Both the position numbers and the translations under genes were made by a program. The notes under the pieces were generated by a model. That model was not told the DNA's origin, did no database searches, and was given only the letters and a program-made list of their open reading frames with translations. This document shows positions 28,717 through 36,818 of a stretch of DNA of 60,358 nucleotides, one piece after another; position 1 is the stretch's first letter; each line of letters opens with the position of its first letter. This DNA is from an uncultured Collinsella sp. (GTDB taxonomy: Bacteria; Actinomycetota; Coriobacteriia; Coriobacteriales; Coriobacteriaceae): contig CAJLTA010000012.1 in the NCBI GenBank assembly GCA_905209455.1, positions 1 through 60,358 of the forward strand, in the 5' to 3' direction.

Positions 28717-30570
28717 ATGCCGCTTTTCTCGCAACATACCGCCCGGTTCTCGCCGGACGTTCCTTTGGAGGGCACCAGCTCTCGCGAGCTGCTCAAGCGG
28801 TACCAGCCGCTCGAGACACTTGCGACCGGCGGTTTTGGCTCCATCGAGATCTGCCGCGACACGCACCTGCGCCGCCGCGTCGCCATTAAGCGCATCCCCC
28901 TTATCAACGGTGCCGGCATGCCCGCCAGCGACATCATGGATGTCCTGCGCGAGGCGCACACCGCCGCCATGCTTCAACATCCCAATATCGTGCAGGTCAT
29001 CGACTTTACGCACGACACAGCCTATGCCTACCTAGTCATGGAGTATGTCGATGGCATGTCGCTTGCCGAGTTTTTGCACCGCGTGGACGGCCACTCACTT
29101 ACCTTTGACGAGGCCGCAGCCATTGCCGATGCCCTGGGCCAGGCGCTCACCTTCGCCCATAGCAATGGCGTACTCCACCTGGACATTAAGCCCGCCAACG
29201 TGCTCATCGACCACTCGGGCAATGTAAAGCTCACCGACTTTGGCATGGCGCGACTGTCGTCTGCCGGTGGCTTTGGCGGCTCACGCGGCGGCACCATCGG
29301 CTACATGCCGCCCGAGCAGCTCGATATCGAGACCGGCACGGTCGACGAACGCGCCGATGTCTTTGCCCTCGCCTGTGTGATCTACGAGGGCCTGTGCGGC
29401 AGCGCTCCCTTTATGGCGGCCACGCCCGCCGACTCGCTCGACCGCATCATCGGCGGCGCCACCTATCCCAGCGAGCTGATACCACACTTTCCCCCGGGAG
29501 CCGAGGCCGCGCTCATGAGCGCGCTCTCCCCCATGCCGCAGGACCGCCCCAACAGCATCGAGGCATTTTGCGACCAGCTCCTTGCCGGTCTGGGCAGCGT
29601 ACGCGAGGGCCGTCGCAGCCTGGAACAAATGGTTGGCGAGCTTTCGGATGACGAGCAGGAGCTCGACGATATCGAGCCGTCGCACTACGAGGACGACGCC
29701 ATCGAGATCGACCCCGCACTCGGCTGGGCGGGCACGCGCTGGAGCCATGCGCGCGACTACACCATGCGCGCTATCTCGGCGCTAGCGTGCGGCACCTTTA
29801 GCTTTTTGCTGATGCAAACGGCCGGGGTCGCGGCGCTTCCCGGCCTGGTCATTGCGGCTATCGCAATCGGAGCGGCGGCTGGCCTGGCCCCCCAGATTGG
29901 CTCGGCCATCTCGGCTGTGGGCTTTTTGGTGCTCATGGCCAACGCCACCATGCAGGCGCAGGGCATCCTGTCGATGTTGCCGGTCGCGGTGATCTTTGCC
30001 GCTGCCATGTCCGGTTGGTGGATCGCCTGGGGCCGTACCGAGGCTGCCGCGAGCGCCGCGCTCACCTGTGCGCTCGCGCTTGGCTGTCTGACCGGCAATA
30101 CCTTCCTGGCAGCTGGGGTCGCCGCCGGTGTCGCGTCATTTTGGCTCGGCCCGGCAAGCGCCGCCGCGGCAACGGGCATGGGCGCGCTTTTTGCCCGTCT
30201 GGCCACGGTCGCGCTTTCAGCCGGAGGCGTGCTGGGGCTCGGTAACGTTGCCGCAGCGCTGGGAGATCCGCTCCTTTGGACTGCCTTTGTGCTGGTCGCG
30301 GCAACTGCCGCAGCATCATCCGCGCTGCTCAATGCCCATGCCAAGCGTGCCGACCAGGGCTCAAACCTTGCCGCAATCGCCGCCATCGCTGTCACCGGCA
30401 TCGGCTGCGCAGCGGCGTCCTGTCTTGCACACCATATGGAAATTGCCAGCCTTGCAGCCGCGGTCGTCGCCAAGGCGGCGGTTGCGGGAACCCTATCCTC
30501 TATAATCGTTGGGATATGCCTATATTTGCTCGGATACCAAAGAACCTATACGGAGAGTGATCTTTCGTGA
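28717..30570 (+). CDS. Polytopic Ser/Thr protein kinase with HLD in place of HRD
   Basis: 617 residues from MPLFSQHTARF (GAGGG upstream); a TTG two codons earlier is less likely. Kinase domain: ATGGFGSIEIC (P-loop, about 37-47), AIKRI with Lys58, LHLDIKPANVLI and LTDFGMARL (DFG 174-176). The catalytic loop reads HLD instead of HRD, so the Arg before the catalytic Asp is lost while the Asp and Asn remain. After an acidic linker (about 300-345) come about eight membrane helices to the C-terminus, without PASTA or other sensor domains. Its stop overlaps the GTG of fhaA (GTGA), so it belongs to the growth-control operon. Confidence 0.88.
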   Translation: MPLFSQHTARFSPDVPLEGTSSRELLKRYQPLETLATGGFGSIEICRDTHLRRRVAIKRIPLINGAGMPASDIMDVLREAHTAAMLQHPNIVQVIDFTHDTAYAYLVMEYVDGMSLAEFLHRVDGHSLTFDEAAAIADALGQALTFAHSNGVLHLDIKPANVLIDHSGNVKLTDFGMARLSSAGGFGGSRGGTIGYMPPEQLDIETGTVDERADVFALACVIYEGLCGSAPFMAATPADSLDRIIGGATYPSELIPHFPPGAEAALMSALSPMPQDRPNSIEAFCDQLLAGLGSVREGRRSLEQMVGELSDDEQELDDIEPSHYEDDAIEIDPALGWAGTRWSHARDYTMRAISALACGTFSFLLMQTAGVAALPGLVIAAIAIGAAAGLAPQIGSAISAVGFLVLMANATMQAQGILSMLPVAVIFAAAMSGWWIAWGRTEAAASAALTCALALGCLTGNTFLAAGVAAGVASFWLGPASAAAATGMGALFARLATVALSAGGVLGLGNVAAALGDPLLWTAFVLVAATAAASSALLNAHAKRADQGSNLAAIAAIAVTGIGCAAASCLAHHMEIASLAAAVVAKAAVAGTLSSIIVGICLYLLGYQRTYTESDLS

Positions 30571-31580
30571 ACTTCCTGAACATCTTCGAGGACCACGTGG
30601 CCGGCATCTTCGGTGCCACCCGTGCCCCGTTCTCCTTTAAGAAGCTTGCCAAGCAGGCCGCTCGCGACATGGAGGATCAGACTCTGGTGATCAACGGCGT
30701 CAACACGGCGCCGGCACTCTATACCATCCTGATCGCCGCCGACGACGATCCCATGCTCGCCCCGTTCTACCCCGAGCTTTCGCGCGAGGTCCGCGAGTTT
30801 GTGAAGGCACAGGCCGAAAAGCGCCGCTATGTGTTTGTCGGCGAGCCCCTCGTGCGCTTCATGATCGATCCGCAACTGCGCGCCGGCAAGTTCTCGGTCT
30901 TTGCCGAGAACGTCGATGCGCCCACGCTCGGCCGCCTGTACGAAGAAGAGCGCGCCTATCAAAACGGCCTGGGCCAGAACAACTCCGCGGCAAGCCGTGC
31001 CGCCAGCGCCCCGCGCGCCGGCCAGCAGCAGTTTGCTGCCCCGCAGCAGCAGCGCCCCGCCGCCATGCCCCAGCAGCAGCCGACACCTCGCGCCGCCGCT
31101 CCCGACCCGCTTGCCGCGGCAGACCCCTTCGCGCCTAGCGTCCCCGACCCCGCCGCCGCACCCATCCCGGTGCCTCAGACCGTCTCGCGCGACGCGCTTG
31201 CCGGCATGGGCGGAGCCGCCGCGACCGGTGCCGCCGTGGGCCTAGGCGCCGCAGCCGGCATCACCTCCAACATGGCGAGCACTCGCGCCCCGCAGCGCCC
31301 GCTCGCCCAGCTCGTCGACGTCGTGAGCGGCGAGAGCCATAGCATCACCTCCGCACAGGTGACCATCGGTCGCGAGCGCTCAGTTTCCGACATTGCCCTG
31401 CGCGACCCCAACGTGTCGCGCCGCCACGCCCAGCTCACCTTTACGGGCTCGGATTGGTCGATCGAGGACCTCAATTCCACCAACGGCACGCTCGTCAACA
31501 ACCGCCGCATTACGCGCTGCCCGCTGCGCAACGGCGATCTGCTGACGTTTGGCCTGAGCACCTTTGAATTTAGGGGATAG
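30567..31580 (+). CDS. fhaA: FhaA-like protein: DUF3662 plus FHA domain
   Basis: 337 residues starting with GTG, overlapping the kinase stop by 4 bp. The N-terminal ~115 residues (MNFLNIFEDHVAGIFGATRA...) match the DUF3662 domain of actinobacterial FhaA, followed by a Gln/Ala/Pro-rich linker (about 125-250) and a C-terminal FHA domain with ITIGRERS-like TIGRERSVSDIAL, VSRRHAQLTF and DLNSTNGTLVNNRRI. In mycobacteria FhaA binds the phosphorylated MurJ pseudokinase partner and limits wall synthesis; a similar role is inferred here from synteny. Confidence 0.88.
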   Translation: MNFLNIFEDHVAGIFGATRAPFSFKKLAKQAARDMEDQTLVINGVNTAPALYTILIAADDDPMLAPFYPELSREVREFVKAQAEKRRYVFVGEPLVRFMIDPQLRAGKFSVFAENVDAPTLGRLYEEERAYQNGLGQNNSAASRAASAPRAGQQQFAAPQQQRPAAMPQQQPTPRAAAPDPLAAADPFAPSVPDPAAAPIPVPQTVSRDALAGMGGAAATGAAVGLGAAAGITSNMASTRAPQRPLAQLVDVVSGESHSITSAQVTIGRERSVSDIALRDPNVSRRHAQLTFTGSDWSIEDLNSTNGTLVNNRRITRCPLRNGDLLTFGLSTFEFRG

Positions 31581-31586
31581 TCGCTT

Positions 31587-32003
31587 ATGAACATCGATAT
31601 CGTCCTTTTTGCAGGCCGCATCGTCCTGGTCGCCCTGCTCTATATCTTCTTGTTCGCCGTCATGAAGACCGGCGTGGGACTTGTGCGTGGACAGCGCCGC
31701 GACTCGGCTATCTGGACGATCGATGTGGACAAGGGTCCGCGCGGTATCCGCGGCATTCACGTAGACATGCTCGGCCCCGTCATCGTCGGTCGCTCGCCAT
31801 CTTCGGACATCTGCATCAACGAACCGTTCGTTTCGGCCTCGCACGCGCGCTTTTCGCTGCAGGGCCCGGCGCTCATCATCGAGGACCTCAACTCACTTAA
31901 CGGCACGCTCGTCAACGGCCGCCAGCTCGTGGAGCCCGCGACGCTGCGTGAGGGCGACGAAGTCCAGATTGGCGACGTGGTCATGAAGGTGAACCGTCGA
32001 TGA
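31587..32003 (+). CDS. fhaB: FhaB-like membrane FHA protein
   Basis: 138 residues. One N-terminal membrane helix (about 5-27, VLFAGRIVLVALLYIFLFAV) and a C-terminal FHA domain with VGRSPSSDICI, VSASHARFSL and DLNSLNGTLVNGRQL. In the recognition loop SLNG replaces the more common STNG. It lies 6 bp after fhaA and overlaps the phosphatase start by 4 bp (ATGA). The matching mycobacterial protein (FipA partner FhaB) recruits division proteins; here this is inferred from gene order. Confidence 0.9.
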   Translation: MNIDIVLFAGRIVLVALLYIFLFAVMKTGVGLVRGQRRDSAIWTIDVDKGPRGIRGIHVDMLGPVIVGRSPSSDICINEPFVSASHARFSLQGPALIIEDLNSLNGTLVNGRQLVEPATLREGDEVQIGDVVMKVNRR

Positions 32004-33799
32004 TCGACGAGGAGAACAAGTCCGCAACCATGACCGAGGCACCGGCTGCCGCCGCAGCTGCACCGGCCCACGCCGCTCCGTCGGGCTCCGCGCCCGTGGA
32101 ACCCGAGGACACCGTGTTCTCCCTGCCTCTTTCGCATGTAACGCATGATATTTCGGATCTCGCCGATAACGAGGACGAAGAGGATGCCGCAGCGGCGCCC
32201 ATCGGCGCACATGCTGCGGAACAGCCCACAGCGCCCGAAGCAGCCCCGGCGCCGGCTCACTTTGCAGAGCCCGTCGCCGCGGCAATCAACGAGAGCGCTG
32301 CGGTGTTTGCGGCACCCGAGCCCGCCGCGCCGGCGTTTCCCATAGCCACGGCATCCGAGGTTGCGCCCGCGTCTACGCCGGCGCCCGAGCCTATAGACGT
32401 CAGCCCACAAGACGACGAGTCGACCGCCCGCGTTTCCGAGGAGTCCGACTCCCCGGACACCGGCGATTCCGAATCAAACGCCGAGACCGACACCGTCTCT
32501 CCCGGTGACACCGCCGAGATCGACGTTGCCGCCGTTGAGGCCAAGCTCAAAGACCCCGGCTCGACCATGAGCTTTGAGCCCCTGACCGAGGAGCGCATCG
32601 AGACCGACTCGACCTATGATGCCGGTACCACCACGCAACTCATGTGGGGCGCCCGCTCCGACGTTGGCTGCGTGCGCCCGCACAATGAGGATTCCTACCT
32701 GGTGCAGTCGCCGCTCTTTTGCGTATGCGACGGCATGGGCGGTCACGCCGCCGGCGAGGTAGCCTCTTCCATCGCCGTCGAGACTATTGCCAAGACGGCC
32801 CCGCAGTCCGCCGACGCAGCGCGCCTGGCCGCAGCCGTCGAGGCAGCCAACGCCGCCGTAATCGAGGCGGCCCTGAACGGCCTGGGCAAGCCCGGCATGG
32901 GCTGCACAGCCACCTGCGCCTATATCGAAAACGACACGCTCGCCATCGCCCACGTGGGCGACTCTCGCGCCTACCTGCTCCACGAGGGCACGCTCATCCG
33001 CGTGACCCGCGACCACTCCTACGTGGAGGAGCTCGTGGACGCTGGCGAGATCACGGCAGACGAGGCTCGCGTCCACCCCAACCGTTCGGTCATCACCCGC
33101 GCACTGGGCTCGGACCCCGCCATGTATGCCGACCACTTCACCCTGCATATCGAGGAAGGCGACCGCCTGATCCTGTGCTCCGACGGCCTTTCGAGCATGA
33201 TTCCCGATAGCGATATCGAGAACATCGCCACGCAGTCCTCAACCGCGCAAATCTGCGTCGACAACCTAGTGGACGCGGCGCTTGCTGCCGGCGGCCACGA
33301 CAACGTGACCGTAGTAGTCGTTGACCTGGTTGACGATGGCGTTATGCGCGAGGCGCAGCGCGTGCGTCGCCGCAACATTACTATCGCCGCCATTCTGGCC
33401 CTCGTCTTTGTGCTGGCAGCTGGCATCTGGGCCTACACGGGTGTCACCGGCTCGTACTACCTGGGTACCTACCAGGGCAATGTCGCCGTCTGGCGCGGCC
33501 TGCCCGGCAAGCCGCTCGGACTCAAGCTCCACTGGCTCGAAAGCGAAACCAGCATCAAGCTATCCGACCTGCCCGAAGACACGCAAAACCGCCTCAAGGC
33601 GGGCATTCCGCAAACAAGTGTCGACGATGCGCAGGACACGATATCCAAGTACCGCCACCAGATCGACGAGGAGCAGACCCGCCAGGTGATCGACGCGCAA
33701 ACGATTCGAGACAACACCAATCAGGGATCGACCTCCGAATCAGATTCCGAGAAAACCGCCGAACAGTCCGCCGAGGCCGAAGCCTCCGATAAGAATTAG
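32000..33799 (+). CDS. pstP: PP2C-family Ser/Thr phosphatase with acidic N-terminal extension
   Basis: 599 residues. About 210 residues of Ala/Pro/Glu/Asp-rich, apparently disordered sequence come first, which is not present in mycobacterial PstP. The PP2C domain (about 215-450) has CVRPHNEDSYL, VCDGMGGHAAGEVAS, AIAHVGDSRAYLL, LILCSDGLSSMI and GGHDNVTVVVV, so all metal-binding Asp residues are present. One membrane helix at about 458-480 and an external domain of about 115 residues follow. It overlaps fhaB by 4 bp and should reverse phosphorylation by the kinases of this locus. Confidence 0.92.
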   Translation: MIDEENKSATMTEAPAAAAAAPAHAAPSGSAPVEPEDTVFSLPLSHVTHDISDLADNEDEEDAAAAPIGAHAAEQPTAPEAAPAPAHFAEPVAAAINESAAVFAAPEPAAPAFPIATASEVAPASTPAPEPIDVSPQDDESTARVSEESDSPDTGDSESNAETDTVSPGDTAEIDVAAVEAKLKDPGSTMSFEPLTEERIETDSTYDAGTTTQLMWGARSDVGCVRPHNEDSYLVQSPLFCVCDGMGGHAAGEVASSIAVETIAKTAPQSADAARLAAAVEAANAAVIEAALNGLGKPGMGCTATCAYIENDTLAIAHVGDSRAYLLHEGTLIRVTRDHSYVEELVDAGEITADEARVHPNRSVITRALGSDPAMYADHFTLHIEEGDRLILCSDGLSSMIPDSDIENIATQSSTAQICVDNLVDAALAAGGHDNVTVVVVDLVDDGVMREAQRVRRRNITIAAILALVFVLAAGIWAYTGVTGSYYLGTYQGNVAVWRGLPGKPLGLKLHWLESETSIKLSDLPEDTQNRLKAGIPQTSVDDAQDTISKYRHQIDEEQTRQVIDAQTIRDNTNQGSTSESDSEKTAEQSAEAEASDKN

Positions 33800-33815
33800 A
33801 AAGGGAGTGCCGCTT

Positions 33816-36686
33816 ATGAGTCGCCGCAACACCGAGCTGCTCTTGCTCATCGCCTCGGCGTTCCCCGTCATCCTGCTGTATGCGATGTACGTCCTCACCG
33901 CGGGCGCTGCCGTCTCCTTTGAGACGCTCGCCGTACCGATCGGCCTCTTTGCCGCCTTTGCCGCGGCCCACATTGCCGTGCGCATCTTGGCGCCCGGTGC
34001 CGACCCCGCCATCCTGCCCATCGTATTTTTACTTTCGGGCATCGGCATCACGTTCGTGACGCGTCTCGCCCCCGCTCTCGCCATCTCACAGCTCATCATC
34101 CTGTTTGTCTCGGTGGCGCTCATGGTGGGAACGCTTGCACTAGTCAAAAACCTCGACGTGGTCATGCGCTACAAGTACACCTTTGGCATTATCGGCATCA
34201 TTCTGCTGATGCTGCCTATCTTTATCGGCACCACGATCTCGGGCTCCAAGCTGTGGATTCGCATCGCGGGCTTTACCATCCAGCCTGGCGAGTTCGCCAA
34301 GGTCTTTATCGTCCTGTTCCTGGCCGGCTACTTGGCCGAGAACCGCGAGTTGCTCTCCATCTCCAACCGCAAGATCCTGGGCTTTAAGATCCCTCGCCTG
34401 CGACTGCTGCTGCCGCTGTTTGCCGTGTGGGGTGTGTGCCTGCTCGTCGTCGTCTTCGAACGCGACCTGGGTTCGGCCGTGCTGTTCTACACCATCTTCT
34501 TGCTGATGCTCTACGTTGCCACGGGGCGCTTTTCGTATGTCGTTATCGGCCTTGCGCTCTTAGCTGTTGGAGCCGTGGGCGCCTACAAGTTCCTGTCGCA
34601 CGTTCAGGTGCGTTTCCAGGTTTGGCTCGATCCGTTTAAGGACGCCCAGGGCCAGGGCTACCAGATCGTCCAGTCGCTCTTCTCGCTTGCCGATGGCGGT
34701 CTGGTCGGTGTTGGCATCGGCAACGGCATGGCCAACAACATCCCTGTCGTCGAGTCCGACTTTATCTTCTCGGCTATCGGCGAGGAGATGGGCCTTTTGG
34801 GCGGCGGCGCCGTGCTCATCCTGTTTATGCTCTTTGCCGTGCGTGGCCTCACCACGGCTGCCCGCGCTAAATCCGACCTCGCCGCCTTTAGCGCCACGGG
34901 CCTTACGGCCGCCATCAGCTTCCAGGCCTTCTTGATCGTTGGCGGCGTTACCCGCCTGATCCCGCTGACCGGCGTCACCTTGCCCTTTATGAGCCAGGGC
35001 GGCTCCTCGCTGCTGGCGAGCTTTATCATCGTCGCGCTCCTGCTGCGCGCCGGTGACGAGGCGACCGGACGCGAGGCCGAGCTTACCGGCACCGGCACCA
35101 TGGCCGCCATCACCGATGATCAGGTCGCATCTGCCGCCGCCCCGACGGGCACGCGCTTTGCCACCTCGTCTTCCTACGGCAGCGGCAGCCATTCCGTCGG
35201 CTCGCGCATGCGCCGTCGCCTGCTCGACACACCTGAATCCGGTGTGCTCGGCCGCGTGGCGCTCGCCAACCGTCTAACCCGCGCGGTGCTCGCCTTTACG
35301 GCGCTGTTCGCCATCCTTATCGGCAACCTCACCTATGTCCAGGTCATCAAGGCCAAGGACTATCAGGACATGCCGACCAACAACCACACCATCGCCCGCT
35401 CCAAGTACATCCAGCGCGGTTCCATCATCACGTCCGACGGCGTGACGCTGGCCGAGTCGCTGCAACAGGAGGACGGCACCTACGTACGCTCCTACCCCAA
35501 CGGTAACCTGGCAGCGCACGTGGTTGGCTACGTGAGCCAGCAGTATGGCACCACCGCCATCGAGAGCGTCATGAACGACACGCTCACCGGCTCTAAGGAT
35601 TACTCCAGCTGGAACAACGCCATCGCGTCGCTCGCGGGCCAGACCCAGCCGGGCAACACCGCCAAGCTCACCATCGACTCGCGCATCCAGACGGCTGCCG
35701 AGCAGGCACTCAAGGGCTTTAAGGGCGCTGTAGTGGTCATCGACCCGCGTACCGGCGCGGTGCTCGCATGTGCCAGCTCGCCCACCTACGACAACACCAA
35801 CATCGATGCCCTGCTGCAGACGGGCGGCGGCGAGGACGGCTCCATGTACAATCGCGCCATGGACGCGCTGTACACGCCGGGCTCAACGTTTAAGGTCGTT
35901 ACGCTTTCCGCGGCACTCGAGACCGGTGCCGCCAGCCTTACCAGCACCTACCAGGCGCCCGGCTCCATGGACATCGGCAACGCACCGGTCACCAACGATG
36001 CCAACGAGAGCTACGGCACCATCAGCCTGCAGCAGGCCTTTGCCGTGTCCTCCAACGTCGTCTTTGGCCAGGTGGCAAACGAAGTTGGCGCAAACACGCT
36101 CGTACAGTTTGCCAACGCCTTTGGCTACGGCCAAAAGCTCGGCCAGGACCTGACCTCCGCGGCCTCCATCATGGCCGACCCGTCGCTCATGACCGAGTGG
36201 GAGACCGCCTGGGCCGGCGCCGGCCAGCCTGTCGGCATGGACCACACGCCCGGCCCGCAGACCACCGTCATGCAAAACGCCGTGATTGCCGCCGCCATCG
36301 CTAACAGCGGCGTGGTCATGGACCCGTACTTTGTAGCCCAGGTACTCGCCCCGGACGGAACCGTGGTCAAGACCACGCAGTCCCGCTCGCTGGGTCAGGC
36401 CGTCAGCTCCGCCACGGCCGACCAGGTCAAGCAGGCCATGCTTGCCGTCGTCCAGTCCGGCACCGGCACCGATGCCCAGATCCCCGGCGTCAAGGTCGCC
36501 GGCAAGACCGGCTCGGCCGAGACCGGCGGCACCAACGTCAACTCGATGTTCGTTGGCTTTGCACCTTACGATTCACCCACGGTCGCCATCTCGGTGGCCT
36601 TGGAGGATTTCGACAAGCATGACGTCAAGGCCGCCAAGATCGCCGGTATCGTCCTGACCGCGGCGCTTGCCGCACAGGGAGCGTGA
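33816..36686 (+). CDS. Fused FtsW/RodA glycosyltransferase and penicillin-binding protein
   Basis: 956 residues from MSRRNTELLLL (AAAGGGAG upstream). Residues 1 to about 415 are a SEDS polymerase with about 10-12 helices, including LWIRIAGFTIQPGEFAKVF and the terminal GGSSLLASFIIVALLLR. After a linker (about 415-475) one more helix (about 483-503) leads to a class B PBP: PGSTFK with Ser near 690, SSN near 744 and KTG near 896. In mycobacteria rodA and pbpA are neighbouring separate genes; here they are one polypeptide with all three transpeptidase motifs intact, so glycan polymerisation and cross-linking are tied together. It is preceded by pstP (16 bp) and followed by pknB. Confidence 0.93.
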   Translation: MSRRNTELLLLIASAFPVILLYAMYVLTAGAAVSFETLAVPIGLFAAFAAAHIAVRILAPGADPAILPIVFLLSGIGITFVTRLAPALAISQLIILFVSVALMVGTLALVKNLDVVMRYKYTFGIIGIILLMLPIFIGTTISGSKLWIRIAGFTIQPGEFAKVFIVLFLAGYLAENRELLSISNRKILGFKIPRLRLLLPLFAVWGVCLLVVVFERDLGSAVLFYTIFLLMLYVATGRFSYVVIGLALLAVGAVGAYKFLSHVQVRFQVWLDPFKDAQGQGYQIVQSLFSLADGGLVGVGIGNGMANNIPVVESDFIFSAIGEEMGLLGGGAVLILFMLFAVRGLTTAARAKSDLAAFSATGLTAAISFQAFLIVGGVTRLIPLTGVTLPFMSQGGSSLLASFIIVALLLRAGDEATGREAELTGTGTMAAITDDQVASAAAPTGTRFATSSSYGSGSHSVGSRMRRRLLDTPESGVLGRVALANRLTRAVLAFTALFAILIGNLTYVQVIKAKDYQDMPTNNHTIARSKYIQRGSIITSDGVTLAESLQQEDGTYVRSYPNGNLAAHVVGYVSQQYGTTAIESVMNDTLTGSKDYSSWNNAIASLAGQTQPGNTAKLTIDSRIQTAAEQALKGFKGAVVVIDPRTGAVLACASSPTYDNTNIDALLQTGGGEDGSMYNRAMDALYTPGSTFKVVTLSAALETGAASLTSTYQAPGSMDIGNAPVTNDANESYGTISLQQAFAVSSNVVFGQVANEVGANTLVQFANAFGYGQKLGQDLTSAASIMADPSLMTEWETAWAGAGQPVGMDHTPGPQTTVMQNAVIAAAIANSGVVMDPYFVAQVLAPDGTVVKTTQSRSLGQAVSSATADQVKQAMLAVVQSGTGTDAQIPGVKVAGKTGSAETGGTNVNSMFVGFAPYDSPTVAISVALEDFDKHDVKAAKIAGIVLTAALAAQGA

Positions 36687-36818
36687 TGCCCATGATCGAA
36701 TCGGACACCCGAGGCGCGCCGCGGCCGAAGAGTTAGCGGCAACGCGCCACACGGCCCCAGCGGCCACATCGTAGGTACTACACACATCGTTGAGCGAATA
36801 GTTATGTTAGGAGCAGGA

